DNA of 64,000 nt from Pseudomonas abieticivorans (lineage in GTDB: Bacteria > Pseudomonadota > Gammaproteobacteria > Pseudomonadales > Pseudomonadaceae): positions 5,635,501 to 5,699,500 of the forward strand of contig NZ_CP094975.1 of the NCBI RefSeq assembly GCF_023509015.1, given 5' to 3'. This document shows, piece after piece, positions 36,116-45,171 of this stretch; the stretch's first letter is position 1; every line of letters starts with the position of its first letter. Made by a program: the position numbers and the translations under genes. The notes beneath the pieces were generated by a model. It saw nothing but the letters and a program-made list of their open reading frames with translations. It made no database searches and had not been told where the DNA came from.

Positions 36116-37508
36116 GATCCTGGCCGAGAACATCCAGACCTACCTGGAGCGCAAGGGCTTTGAGGTGACCGTGTGCCACAGCGCCGAAGACGCCCTTGAG
36201 CAGTTGCGCGTGTTCGCACCCGACGCGGTGCTGACCGACAACTCGCTGCCGGGCATGAGCGGCCACGACCTGATCCAGAAGCTGCGCGTCAGTGCGCCAG
36301 ACCTCAAGGTGATCATGATGACCGGCTACGGCAACATCGAGGACGCCGTGGTGGCGATGAAGGAGGGCGCCTTTCACTACGTGACCAAGCCTGTGGCCCT
36401 GCCGGAGCTCAAGCTGCTGCTGGACAAGGCCCTGGCCACCGAGCGCATGGAGCGCACGCTGTCGTTCTACCAGGAGCGCGAGGCGCAGAAGTCTGGCGTG
36501 CAGGCGCTGATCGGCGAGTCGGCGCCCATGCTCAACATGAAAAGCACCATCGGCCAGTTGCTTGAGGCTGAACGGCGCATGGCCAACACCGACCTGCCCC
36601 CGGTGCTGGTGGAGGGCGAAACCGGCACCGGCAAGGAACTGGTGGCCCGTGCCCTGCATTTCGACGGCCCGCGCAGCAAGGGCCCGTTCATTGAATTCAA
36701 CTGCGCCTCGATCCCCTCCAACCTGCTGGAATCGGAACTGTTCGGCCACGAGAAGGGCGCCTTCACCGACGCCAAGGATCGCCGCGTGGGCCTGGTGGAA
36801 GCGGCCGACGGCGGCACGCTGTTCCTGGATGAGGTGGGCGAGATGGACCTGCTGCTGCAGGCCAAGCTGCTCAAGCTTTTGGAAGACCGCACCATCCGCC
36901 GCGTGGGCTCGGTGAAGGAGCGCAAGGTTGACCTGCGCATTATCAGCGCCACCAACTGCAACCTGGAGCAGATGGTGCAGCAAGGCAAGTTTCGCCGCGA
37001 CCTGTTCTTTCGCCTGCGCATCATCTCCATCAAGGTGCCGCGCCTGTACGCCCGCGCCGACGACATCCTGCTGCTGGCGCGGCACTTTCTGGCCCAGCAC
37101 GGCAAGCGCTATGGCAAGCCGCACCTGCACTTCAGCGCCCAGGCCGAGGAGTTGATGCTCAGCTACAGCTGGCCGGGCAACGTGCGCGAATTGCGCAACA
37201 TGCTCGAACAGACCGTGCTGCTGGCCCAGCACGACACCATCGCCGCCCACCAACTGAACGTGTGTCACAGCCTGGTGGACGAGCCCCTGTTGCAACACGA
37301 ACCGTTCAGCAGCGAACCGCGCGCGCCCATCAACGGCGTGGAGCACATGAACCTGCCGGAGGTGGAGCGCGACATGGTGCGCAAGATGCTCGACAAGACC
37401 GACTGGAACGTCACCAAGTCGGCCAGGCTGCTGGGCTTGAGCCGGGACATGCTGCGCTATCGGATCGAGAAGCTGGGGTTGATGCGGCCGGACAAGCGCC
37501 AGTGGTGA
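36081..37508 (+). CDS. mnxR: Sigma54-dependent response regulator, MnxR-like
   Basis: A 475-residue NtrC-type activator. The receiver domain has D53 (AVLTDNSLPGMSG), T81 and K103. The AAA+ domain has Walker A GETGTGKE (about 179-186), the sigma54-contact loop GAFTDA (226-231, a variant of GAFTGA), Walker B GGTLFLDEVGEM and arginine fingers in FRRDLFFRLR. A C-terminal Fis-type HTH (about 433-455, WNVTKSARLLGLSRDMLRYR) completes it. GGGAGG precedes the ATG, which lies within the kinase gene. Two sigma54-type promoters in the same cluster are the likely targets. Confidence 0.86.
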   Translation: MEHSILLVEDDEILAENIQTYLERKGFEVTVCHSAEDALEQLRVFAPDAVLTDNSLPGMSGHDLIQKLRVSAPDLKVIMMTGYGNIEDAVVAMKEGAFHYVTKPVALPELKLLLDKALATERMERTLSFYQEREAQKSGVQALIGESAPMLNMKSTIGQLLEAERRMANTDLPPVLVEGETGTGKELVARALHFDGPRSKGPFIEFNCASIPSNLLESELFGHEKGAFTDAKDRRVGLVEAADGGTLFLDEVGEMDLLLQAKLLKLLEDRTIRRVGSVKERKVDLRIISATNCNLEQMVQQGKFRRDLFFRLRIISIKVPRLYARADDILLLARHFLAQHGKRYGKPHLHFSAQAEELMLSYSWPGNVRELRNMLEQTVLLAQHDTIAAHQLNVCHSLVDEPLLQHEPFSSEPRAPINGVEHMNLPEVERDMVRKMLDKTDWNVTKSARLLGLSRDMLRYRIEKLGLMRPDKRQW

Positions 37509-37532
37509 GCGGGCGGCGCTGCGGCCAACCCC

Positions 37533-39005
37533 TCAGCGCAGATACCAGCCCCACGGCCCATCCCCCACGTACTCGGTCACCTGCTTGGTCTCCAGGTAAT
37601 TATCCAACCCCCATTGGCCCAGCTCGCGGCCGATGCCGCTGTGTTTCATGCCGCCCCAGGGCGCCTCGACGAAGGTCGGTTGCGAGCAATTGACCCACAC
37701 GATGCCGGCGCGCAGTTGGTTGGCCACGCGGGTGGCGCGCTGCGGGTCGGCGCTCATCACCGCGCCCGCCAGGCCAAAGCGGCTGGCGTTGGCCATGTTC
37801 ACGGCCTGCTCTTCGGTGTTGAAGCGCTTGATGCACAACACCGGCCCGAACACTTCTTCGCGCCACAGGATGCTGCTGGAACCCGGCTCATCGAAAATCG
37901 CCGGCTCCAGGAAATAGCCCTGGGCCAGGTGGCCGGGCCGGCGCCCGCCGGTCAGCAGGCGCGCGCCGCTGGCCAGGCCCTGGTCGATGTAGCCCAGTAC
38001 CTTGTCCAGTTGGCCCTGGCTGACCAGCGGGCCGAGCAGCGCGCCGGGCTGCAGCCCCGGGCCGATGGTGATCTTGCGGGTTTCTTCCACCAGCCGCTCG
38101 ATCAGCCGGGGGGCGATGCTGTCTTGTACCAGCAGGCGCGAGGTGGCACTGCACACCTGGCCCTGGTTCCAGAAGATCCCGAACAGTATCCATTCCACCG
38201 CCGCCTCGATGTCGGCATCGTCGAACACGATAAAGGCTGATTTGCCGCCCAGTTCAAGGCTGATGTTCTTGATGTCGCGGGCTGCCGCCGACATGATTTT
38301 TGCCCCGGTGGGCACGCTGCCGGTGAAGGCCAGCTTGTCCACGCCAGGGTGTTCGGTGAGCGGGCTGCCGGCCTCGTTGCCAAGGCCTGTGATCACATTC
38401 AATACACCGGCCGGCAGGCCGATGCGATCGGCTGCGGCGGCCAGTTCCAGGGCGGTCAGGGGCGTGAGTTCCGAGGGTTTGAGCACCACGCTGGCGCCGG
38501 CGGCCAGCGCGGGCGCGACTTTCCACGCGGCCATCAGCAGCGGGTAGTTCCAGGGGATGATTTGCCCGGCCACGCCGATCGGTTCGTGGCGAATACGGCA
38601 ACGAAAGCGCGGGTCGGGCAGCGCCAGGGGCTGGTCCTGGCGGCCATCGAGCTCGCGGGCCAGGCCTGCGTAGTAACGAAAGCAGCCAATGGCGTCGCCG
38701 ATGTCCCACTGCGCCTCGGGCAACGGCTTGCCGTTGTCGCGCACCTCAAGCTCGGCCAGGGCCTGCTGGCCGTGTTCCAGTTCCGTGGCCAGCGCCTCCA
38801 GCCATTGCGCGCGCTCGGCGCCGCTGCTGTGCCCCCAGCCGTTGTCGAAGGCCCGGCGCGCAGCGCGCACGGCGTGGTCCACGTCCTCTTCGGTGCCAGC
38901 GGCCACGCGCTGGATGACCTGCTCGGTGGCCGGGTCGATCACATCCAGGTAGCCGCCCAGGTCCGGGCTCACCCATTCGCCATTGATATAGAGCTGGTCA
39001 CGCAT
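37533..39005 (-). CDS. NAD(P)-dependent aldehyde dehydrogenase (betaine/aminoaldehyde type)
   Basis: A 490-residue ALDH. Catalytic Glu E251 is in LELGGKS and the nucleophile C285 is in NQGQVCSATSR; the oxyanion Asn is in IIPWNYPLL. Similarity to BetB and gamma-aminobutyraldehyde dehydrogenases, and its place as last gene of a polyamine-type ABC operon, suggest oxidation of an aminoaldehyde made from the imported amine. The ATG at 39005 overlaps the end of the upstream permease gene by 8 bp. The exact substrate cannot be fixed from sequence. Confidence 0.9.
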   Translation of the reverse strand: MRDQLYINGEWVSPDLGGYLDVIDPATEQVIQRVAAGTEEDVDHAVRAARRAFDNGWGHSSGAERAQWLEALATELEHGQQALAELEVRDNGKPLPEAQWDIGDAIGCFRYYAGLARELDGRQDQPLALPDPRFRCRIRHEPIGVAGQIIPWNYPLLMAAWKVAPALAAGASVVLKPSELTPLTALELAAAADRIGLPAGVLNVITGLGNEAGSPLTEHPGVDKLAFTGSVPTGAKIMSAAARDIKNISLELGGKSAFIVFDDADIEAAVEWILFGIFWNQGQVCSATSRLLVQDSIAPRLIERLVEETRKITIGPGLQPGALLGPLVSQGQLDKVLGYIDQGLASGARLLTGGRRPGHLAQGYFLEPAIFDEPGSSSILWREEVFGPVLCIKRFNTEEQAVNMANASRFGLAGAVMSADPQRATRVANQLRAGIVWVNCSQPTFVEAPWGGMKHSGIGRELGQWGLDNYLETKQVTEYVGDGPWGWYLR

Positions 39006-39825
39006 GCTGAGGCTCCTGAACGCCGGTGCGGCGGTTTTGCAGATAGCGGGAGGTGAACAACAAGGCCAGCGAGGCACAGATGATCACCGTGGACACCGCG
39101 TTGATCTCGGGCGTGACGCCACGTCGGATCGAGGAAAAGATATAAATGGGCAAGGTGGTCTCGGAGCCGGCGACAAAAAAGGCGATGATGAAATCGTCGA
39201 AACTGAAGGTGAACGCCAGCAAAAAGCCCGCCATGATCGCCGGGCTGATCTGCGGCAACGTCACCCGCCAAAAGGTTTCCATGGGCGGTGCGTACAGGTC
39301 GGCGGAGGCTTCGAGCAGGGCCTTGTCCAGGCTGTCGACGCGGCTGCGCACGATCACCATCACCAGGGCCATGGTGAACAGCGAGTGGGCGGCGATCACC
39401 GTGAAAAAGCCCATGTTCAGGCGCGGCACGCCCGGCAGCCAGGCAGCCAGCACGGGGTTGATCAGGTCGAACAGGCTGATGAAGGCAATCAGCGTGGAGA
39501 TGCCGATGACAATCCCCGGGATGATGATCGCGCAGTAGGTCAGGGCGTCGAACAATAGCCGGATCTTGCGCCCGGCGCGTTGCAGGCCGAACACCGCCAG
39601 GGTGCCGAACAGCGTGGCCAGTACCGCCGAGCTGAATGCGATAAAGGCGCTGTGGCCCAAAGCTTCCATGATGAAGGGGTTACCGAAGGCGCGGCCAAAC
39701 CACTGCACCGAGCAGCACTCGAAGGCCAGGCCACTGCGCCCGGCGTTGAAGCTGAACAGCACGATCAGCGCGATCGGTGCATACAAAAACAGGTACAGCG
39801 AGGTCGAATAACTGCGCAGCCACAT
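38998..39825 (-). CDS. ABC transporter permease, PotC type
   Basis: A 275-residue inner-membrane permease with six helices. The ATPase-docking EAA loop is ALLEASADLYAPPMETFWRVTLPQISPAI (conserved E-A-S-A-D-L and G/P positions). GGAGGG 6-7 nt before the ATG at 39825 decides this start over the one at 39840. It begins immediately after the PotB-type stop. With its partner it forms the channel of a spermidine/putrescine-family importer. Confidence 0.9.
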   Translation of the reverse strand: MWLRSYSTSLYLFLYAPIALIVLFSFNAGRSGLAFECCSVQWFGRAFGNPFIMEALGHSAFIAFSSAVLATLFGTLAVFGLQRAGRKIRLLFDALTYCAIIIPGIVIGISTLIAFISLFDLINPVLAAWLPGVPRLNMGFFTVIAAHSLFTMALVMVIVRSRVDSLDKALLEASADLYAPPMETFWRVTLPQISPAIMAGFLLAFTFSFDDFIIAFFVAGSETTLPIYIFSSIRRGVTPEINAVSTVIICASLALLFTSRYLQNRRTGVQEPQHA

Positions 39826-39826
39826 G

Positions 39827-40732
39827 TCACAGCCCTCCATCGGCCGGGCGGCCGCCGTAGCGCGCCACCAACTTCAAATAGCCACCGATGATCAGTAGCA
39901 TCATCGCCACCAGCGTCATCGCCAACGCACTGCCGAACGGCCAGTTGCGCGATTGCAAAAACAGGTCGACCAAGGCATTGCCAACAAAGAACACCTTGCC
40001 GCCGCCCAATATCGCCGGGATCAAAAACTCGCCCATCAGCAGGATGAATACCAGCATCACCCCGGTGATGATCCCCGGCGCCGACAGCGGCAGGGTGATG
40101 CGCGTGAAGCTCGAAACGGCGCTGGCGCCCAAATCCGCCGAGGCTTCGAGCAGGCGTTTGTCGAGTTTTTCCAGGCTTACGTAGATCGGGAACACCATCA
40201 GCGGCAGGTAGCCGTAGACGATGCCGATCAGCACCGCCCAGGGCGTGTTGATCAGCCGCACGTCTTCAAGGCCAACGCTTGCCAGCAAGGCGGGTATGCC
40301 CTTGCCGCTGAGGATGAAGATCCAGGCGTAGGTGCGGATCAAAAAGCTGGTCCAGAACGGCACGATCACCAGGGTCAACAGTAACGAGCGGTTCTTGCCG
40401 GCCTTGACTGCCAGGAAGTAGGCCAGCGGGTAGGCCGCCACCAGGCACACCACGGTGCCCAGCGGTGCCAGCAGCAAGGTGTTGCCGAACGCTGCCGCCC
40501 GCGAACCCAGGTTCAGGTAGTTGGCCAGGGTAAACCCGCCGGCATAGCCGCCCACGGCGCTGCGCTCGCCAAAGCTGAACACCAGGATGATCACCAGGGG
40601 CATCAGCAACAGCAGCAAAAACCACAGGGTGGACGGCAACAGCATCAACAGCGTGATCCGCCGGCCGAGGCTGCGCCTGGGGCGAGCGTCGAGCGGCAGG
40701 TGCGCCGTGTGCGGGTGGGCGGCAGCGTTCAT
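39827..40732 (-). CDS. ABC transporter permease, PotB type
   Basis: A 301-residue permease with six helices; its EAA loop is RLLEASADLGASAVSSFTRITLPLS. The ATG at 40732 is chosen because AAGGAG lies 7 nt upstream; an ATG 21 bp earlier has no ribosome-binding site. It follows the binding-protein gene by 24 bp and pairs with the PotC-type permease that starts one base after its stop. Confidence 0.9.
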   Translation of the reverse strand: MNAAAHPHTAHLPLDARPRRSLGRRITLLMLLPSTLWFLLLLLMPLVIILVFSFGERSAVGGYAGGFTLANYLNLGSRAAAFGNTLLLAPLGTVVCLVAAYPLAYFLAVKAGKNRSLLLTLVIVPFWTSFLIRTYAWIFILSGKGIPALLASVGLEDVRLINTPWAVLIGIVYGYLPLMVFPIYVSLEKLDKRLLEASADLGASAVSSFTRITLPLSAPGIITGVMLVFILLMGEFLIPAILGGGKVFFVGNALVDLFLQSRNWPFGSALAMTLVAMMLLIIGGYLKLVARYGGRPADGGL

Positions 40733-40756
40733 GGGCGGCTCCTTGTTGGCCATGGG

Positions 40757-41899
40757 TCAAGCGGACTTGAAGCGCGCCATCAGTTCCGCGCGGGCGGGGC
40801 TGGTGAGCGTGGCGGCGGCGCCGAATTCCAGCGGGCTGAGGGCTTCGGCGGCCGGGTACATGATCGGGTCGTCGAGCATCGCCGTGGGCAGCAGGGCATC
40901 GACGCGCTTGTCGCCGCTGGGGTAGCCGTGGCTCAACACTTCCAGTTTGTTGTGCTGGGGGTCGAGCAGGTAGTTGATGAAGGCGTAGGCGGCGTCCTTG
41001 TGTTCCGAGCTTTTCGGGATGGCGAAAAAGTCGCTCCAGATCTCGCCGCCTTCCTTGCCCAGTTCGAACTGCATCTGCGGGTTGTCGCGGTGCAGTTGTG
41101 AGGCGTCACCGGTCCAGGACATGGCCAGCCAAGCGTCGCCACTGCGCATCGAGGGCTGGATGTCGGAGTTGATCGCAAACAGGTGCGGCTTGACCTGGAT
41201 CAGCAACTTCTCGGCGTCGGCCAGCTCTTTGGGGTCTAGGGAGTTGAAGCTGTAGCCAAAGCTTTTCAGGGCGTTGCCGATGGCGGTCAACTGGTAGTCG
41301 TGCACCATCACCCGGCCGCTGGCGGGGCCTTGGGCGACTTCCCAGAACTGCTTCCAGGTTTGCAGGTTGGTTTTGAGCTTGGTGGTGTCGTAGACCATGC
41401 CGGTGGTGCCCCAGTTTTTCGGCACCGCATACACCTTGCCGTCCACCGTGCCCTGGGCCATGAATTTTTGCTGGAAGGCGGCGGCGTCAAAGTTGGGGAT
41501 GCGCGACAGGTCCAGCGGCTCGATCAGGCCCAGGCCCACGTAGGTGCTGATGGTGTAGTTGGTGGGCACCAGCACGTCCCAGCCACTGCCGCCGGCCTGC
41601 AGTTTGGCGAGCATCTCTTCGTTGGAGCCAAACACGCTCATGGACACCCGCGCGCCGGTGTTCTTGGCAAAATTGTCGAGGTTTTCCTGGCTGTGGTAGT
41701 TCGGCCAGGTGGCCAGTGAGAGGCGATCGCCCAGGTTCGTGGCGTCGGCGGCATAGGCGTTTGCACTCAGCAGCCCCGGCAGGTTGCTGGCGACCACGGC
41801 GGCGGCGATCCCAAGGCCGGTGCGGCCCAGGAAGTCACGCCGGCTGATCGAGCCGTTCTGCCAGCTGCGCAGGGTTTTGATAAAGGTTTTCTGGTCCAT
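40757..41899 (-). CDS. Periplasmic substrate-binding protein, polyamine family (PotD/PotF-like)
   Basis: A 380-residue exported binding protein. It has a twin-arginine leader (SRRDFLGRTGLGIAAAVVASN), unusual for this family, where Sec signals are common. The mature part has LSLATWPNYHSQENLDNFAK and VYAVPKNWGTTGMVYDT, typical of the spermidine/putrescine-binding fold. GGGGAGC precedes the ATG at 41899. Its ligand may be a polyamine or another small cationic amine; the downstream aldehyde dehydrogenase fits either. Confidence 0.88.
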   Translation of the reverse strand: MDQKTFIKTLRSWQNGSISRRDFLGRTGLGIAAAVVASNLPGLLSANAYAADATNLGDRLSLATWPNYHSQENLDNFAKNTGARVSMSVFGSNEEMLAKLQAGGSGWDVLVPTNYTISTYVGLGLIEPLDLSRIPNFDAAAFQQKFMAQGTVDGKVYAVPKNWGTTGMVYDTTKLKTNLQTWKQFWEVAQGPASGRVMVHDYQLTAIGNALKSFGYSFNSLDPKELADAEKLLIQVKPHLFAINSDIQPSMRSGDAWLAMSWTGDASQLHRDNPQMQFELGKEGGEIWSDFFAIPKSSEHKDAAYAFINYLLDPQHNKLEVLSHGYPSGDKRVDALLPTAMLDDPIMYPAAEALSPLEFGAAATLTSPARAELMARFKSA

Positions 41900-41942
41900 G
41901 GCGACGCTCCCCATCCGGTTGATGAAACGATTCGAGTCGTGC

Positions 41943-43058
41943 TTACAACGCCATGGCCAGGCCATTGGCGTGATCCCAGCCCACGCGCACCGCGGCGCCG
42001 TGTTCGAAGGCATTGGCGCCGTGGTCCTGCTGGCGCGGCACCCGCACGCACACCAGGCCGAAGGCCTGGGTGCGCACGCGGTATTCAGTGGAGTTGCCCA
42101 GGTAAATGCGGTCTTCCACGCAACCTTGCAGCGTCACTTCGCGGGCCATGGTGGCCTCGCCTGCGGCGATGCTGACCAGCTCCGGGCGCACGGCAATGCA
42201 GCCCAAGGCATCGGCACTGAGCGACTGCCCGGTGGGGGTCAGCGGGCTGGTCAGTTCCAGGCCTTGGGCCGTGCGCAGCACCACCGAGTTGCCCTGCAGG
42301 CGGCGCACGGTGCCGTCGAACAGGTTGGCCTCGCCAATGAAGTCGGCCACGTAGCGGGTGGCCGGGGCCTCGTAGAGTTGTTCGGGGGTGGCAGTCTGGA
42401 TGATCGCGCCGTCGCGCATCACGCTGATGCTGTCGCTCATCGACAGCGCCTCTTCCTGGTCATGGGTCACCAGCACGAAGGTGATGCCCACCTCGCGCTG
42501 CAGGCGCAGCAGCTCCGACTGCATCTCTTTGCGCAATTTGCGGTCCAGGGCGGCCAGGGGCTCGTCGAGCAACAGCACCGTGGGCTTGTTGACCAAGGCG
42601 CGGGCCAGGGCCACGCGTTGTTGCTGGCCGCCCGACAACTCGCTCGGCTTGCGCTGGCCAAAGCCGCTCAGGCGCACCATTTCTAGGGCCTCATCGGCCA
42701 AGCGCAGTTGGGTGTGTTTGTCGGGGCGCGGGGTGCGGTAGCGCAGCCCGTAGGCAATGTTTTGTGCCACGGTGAGGTGCGGGAACAGCGCGTAGTGCTG
42801 GAACACCATGTTCACCGGGCGCTGGTAGGCGGGCACCCCGGCGACGCTTTTGCCGGCCAGTTTGACTTCGCCGCGGGTGGGCTGCTCGAAGCCTGCGATC
42901 ATGCGCAGGGTGGTGGTTTTACCGCAGCCCGAGCCCCCCAGAAAGGAGTGGAACGAGCCGCGCTTGACCGCGAAGTTCAGGCTGCCCACGGCCTGGATAT
43001 CGCCGTAGCACTTGATCACGTTGCAAAATTCGATATCGCTGGGCGAATGGTCGTTCAC
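41943..43058 (-). CDS. ABC transporter ATP-binding protein, PotA type
   Basis: A 371-residue ATPase: Walker A GGSGCGKTTT, Q-loop VFQHYALFPHLTV, signature LSGGQQQRVALARAL, Walker B VLLLDEPLAALD and H-loop VTHDQEE, then a C-terminal TOBE domain. The start is a GTG at 43058 with GGGAG 7 nt upstream; the frame extends 16 codons more without a ribosome-binding site. It is the first gene of the five-gene importer and aldehyde dehydrogenase operon. Confidence 0.92.
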   Translation of the reverse strand: MNDHSPSDIEFCNVIKCYGDIQAVGSLNFAVKRGSFHSFLGGSGCGKTTTLRMIAGFEQPTRGEVKLAGKSVAGVPAYQRPVNMVFQHYALFPHLTVAQNIAYGLRYRTPRPDKHTQLRLADEALEMVRLSGFGQRKPSELSGGQQQRVALARALVNKPTVLLLDEPLAALDRKLRKEMQSELLRLQREVGITFVLVTHDQEEALSMSDSISVMRDGAIIQTATPEQLYEAPATRYVADFIGEANLFDGTVRRLQGNSVVLRTAQGLELTSPLTPTGQSLSADALGCIAVRPELVSIAAGEATMAREVTLQGCVEDRIYLGNSTEYRVRTQAFGLVCVRVPRQQDHGANAFEHGAAVRVGWDHANGLAMAL

Positions 43059-43126
43059 GGTTCGGCTCCCTCGAGATGCGGTGGTCTTGGGGGGCCAAAC
43101 TAGCAATCAGGGTTTCGCGCTGTATA

Positions 43127-43142
43127 TATCCCTTGGGGGATA
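43127..43142. promoter_or_regulatory. Candidate operator upstream of the polyamine-type operon
   Basis: TATCCC-TTGG-GGGATA has perfect 6-bp arms, about 70 bp upstream of the GTG that starts the importer operon. The adjacent LuxR-type regulator is the natural candidate to bind it. This is inferred from position only. Confidence 0.4.
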
Positions 43143-43145
43143 GGC

Positions 43146-43160
43146 GCAGCCGCAGGCTGC
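43146..43160 (-). terminator. Small hairpin after the LuxR-type regulator gene
   Basis: GCAGCC-GCA-GGCTGC is a perfect 6-bp stem with a 3-nt loop, 29 bp beyond the stop of the regulator gene on the minus strand. No T-run follows, so it is a weak terminator candidate. Confidence 0.35.
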
Positions 43161-43188
43161 AAGCGCACAGCACAAGCAGGTCGTGCGT

Positions 43189-43998
43189 TTAGCTTGCTGC
43201 TTGCAGTTTGTCTTGCGTCAGCTCGCGAATGAACAGCCCCAGCAGCTCCGACTGGCTGCCGATGCCGAGTTTGGCGTAGAGGTTTTTGCGGTGGATTTTG
43301 ACGGTGCCGGGGCTGATGTTCAGTTGTTCGGCCACCGAGGCGCTGGAGTGGCCGCGCAGCAGCAGTTGCACGATTTCCTGTTCGCGGCCGGTGAGGATGT
43401 GCGCGCCAAACTGGTCGAAGGCCTCGCGTATCTTGAAGTCCAAATCTTGCGCCGGGCGCGGTTGTTGCGCCTGGCGCAGTTGCCACGCTTCGCCAATCAC
43501 TTGCTCGACCACCGCCTGGGCGCACTCGATCAATTGCAACTCGTCACGGCTGAACGCGCAGTTGGCAGTGGAGCGCATCAGTGACAACACGGCCATGGCA
43601 CCGGCGCCCAGGTCGACGAAAAACGCCACTTCTTCGGCCAGGCCCGTTTGCTGGTAATAGGTGAGGTAGTACTCGCCGAGGTAAAAGTGGTCTGGGGCGA
43701 ACTGCCGTAACCGCCACAGGCCCGGCGCCTGGCGGCGGGTGCAGGCCAGGTAGAAGGGGTCCAGCAGGTAGGGCCCGCATTGGTAGTCGTCCACGTACAC
43801 CGCGCGCTTGTCGGCGGGGAAGGTGTCGAACATCGCCAAGGGCCGGTGATTGCCTTCGTAGACGAACAGCACGAAGTGGTCGACCGGGCACACCTGGCGC
43901 AGCCAATGGCTCAGGCCCGACAACCGCGCATGCCCGGCGGGCAGGGCCAGCAGGTGGGCGACGCCGGTGGTCCAGAGTTTCAGTTCCTTGGGGCGCAT
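43189..43998 (-). CDS. LuxR-family HTH transcriptional regulator
   Basis: A 269-residue regulator. The N-terminal 190 residues form an unassigned sensory domain that starts MRPKELKLWTTGVAHL; it is not a recognisable autoinducer-binding or receiver domain. The C-terminal GerE-type HTH (about 200-262) has LTGREQEIVQLLLRGHSSAS and LNISPGTVKIHRKNLYAKLG. Such solo regulators often sit beside amine transport and catabolism genes, as here. The ATG at 43998 is preferred over a longer frame with no similarity. The ligand is unknown. Confidence 0.87.
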   Translation of the reverse strand: MRPKELKLWTTGVAHLLALPAGHARLSGLSHWLRQVCPVDHFVLFVYEGNHRPLAMFDTFPADKRAVYVDDYQCGPYLLDPFYLACTRRQAPGLWRLRQFAPDHFYLGEYYLTYYQQTGLAEEVAFFVDLGAGAMAVLSLMRSTANCAFSRDELQLIECAQAVVEQVIGEAWQLRQAQQPRPAQDLDFKIREAFDQFGAHILTGREQEIVQLLLRGHSSASVAEQLNISPGTVKIHRKNLYAKLGIGSQSELLGLFIRELTQDKLQAAS

Positions 43999-44169
43999 GG
44001 GGGCTTCTAAGGGGGCAGGGCTGCGGACAGATGCACAATGTGCGCCATGGCGGCCCGGGCCTTGCTGGGCAGGGGGATGGCCCGCGCCGTGGGTGTTGCC
44101 GGCGCACTGCAACGGGGCGCAGTGTCACCCTGTGCCACAGCGTTGGGTAACAAATGCCCCGCCTGCGGC

Positions 44170-45132
44170 TCATTCACCGCGCAATGCAATGCTGCCATCG
44201 GCGGCGACTTCACGGGTTTGGATCACGCTGCGATCGGTGCCGATCAGCACGGCGAACAGGTCCTCGGTAAACACCCGGTTGCCGAAGTACCAGGAGTGGC
44301 TTTGCAGGCCGACGAAACCGCCGGGTTGGTCGTGGGCGCTGTCGGCGATCAGCCGTTCGTAATAGGTTGTGCAATCGACATTCACCGCCGAGGCCGGCAC
44401 GTTGCCGGGCAAACCCACGCGCCCCACGCGCGGCGCGGTGCCGACACGCTTGACGTTGGAAATGTCCAGCGCCTGGTCGTGGCGGTTGGCGTAGTTGGTC
44501 AGGCGCACGCAGTGGCGGTACAGCGAATCGGTGCTGGGGTTGTCATCGGACATGGAGGCCGACGACACGTCGCCGGCGGCGAACAGCATCTGGCTGACGT
44601 TCCAGGCTGAATTGGGCAGGCCGGCGTCATCGGCATCGTCGAACGCCTCGCGGATCACATAAGCCCCGGTCGAGTGCCCCAGCACGTGGACGTTAATGCT
44701 ACAGGTGGGGGTTTGCTGGCCCGACAGGTAGGCGATGCCGTCGGTCACCAGCTTGAACGCGCTGTCTTTGGCCCGGTGGCGGTCGGGCAGGTAGGCCAGG
44801 GTCTTGTCGTCGCTGGGCCAGTCGAACGACACGATCACGCCCTTGAAACCGAACTCGGCCAGGCCGTCCTTGATCAACCGATGGCGCTGGAGCACCTCGG
44901 CCTCGCTCATGTTGTAGCCGTGCACGATAAACAGCACGTCGCCGCGCGGCTCGCCTTGGGCATTGGCCCACACCGCATCGGCGCGCACCGCCTTGTACCA
45001 GGCGGCGGCGGTGATGGACTGGGCCGGCGCTACCGCCTGGCCGTCAGGGGTGACCAGGAACTTGGTGGGGCCGACGTCGGCCACGAACGCACCGTTGCGC
45101 ACTGCGCGTACAGACATCAGGTAATCGGACAT
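44170..45132 (-). CDS. Alpha/beta hydrolase (DUF900-like)
   Basis: A 320-residue alpha/beta-fold hydrolase. The oxyanion region VLFIVHGYNMSEAEVL, the nucleophile elbow VLGHSTGAYV (Ser in G-H-S-T-G) and a DUF900-like FSFDW-type strand (VIVSFDWPSDDKTLAY) are visible. No signal peptide is present. GGGAG 8 nt upstream supports the ATG at 45132. The natural ester or amide is not predictable. It is preceded on the same strand by a LysR gene, with 39 bp between. The 171 bp between its stop and the LuxR-type gene hold nothing recognisable. Confidence 0.82.
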   Translation of the reverse strand: MSDYLMSVRAVRNGAFVADVGPTKFLVTPDGQAVAPAQSITAAAWYKAVRADAVWANAQGEPRGDVLFIVHGYNMSEAEVLQRHRLIKDGLAEFGFKGVIVSFDWPSDDKTLAYLPDRHRAKDSAFKLVTDGIAYLSGQQTPTCSINVHVLGHSTGAYVIREAFDDADDAGLPNSAWNVSQMLFAAGDVSSASMSDDNPSTDSLYRHCVRLTNYANRHDQALDISNVKRVGTAPRVGRVGLPGNVPASAVNVDCTTYYERLIADSAHDQPGGFVGLQSHSWYFGNRVFTEDLFAVLIGTDRSVIQTREVAADGSIALRGE

Positions 45133-45171
45133 GGGGGGCACTCCCGGTTGTGCAAAGGGGGCAGGCCCCGT

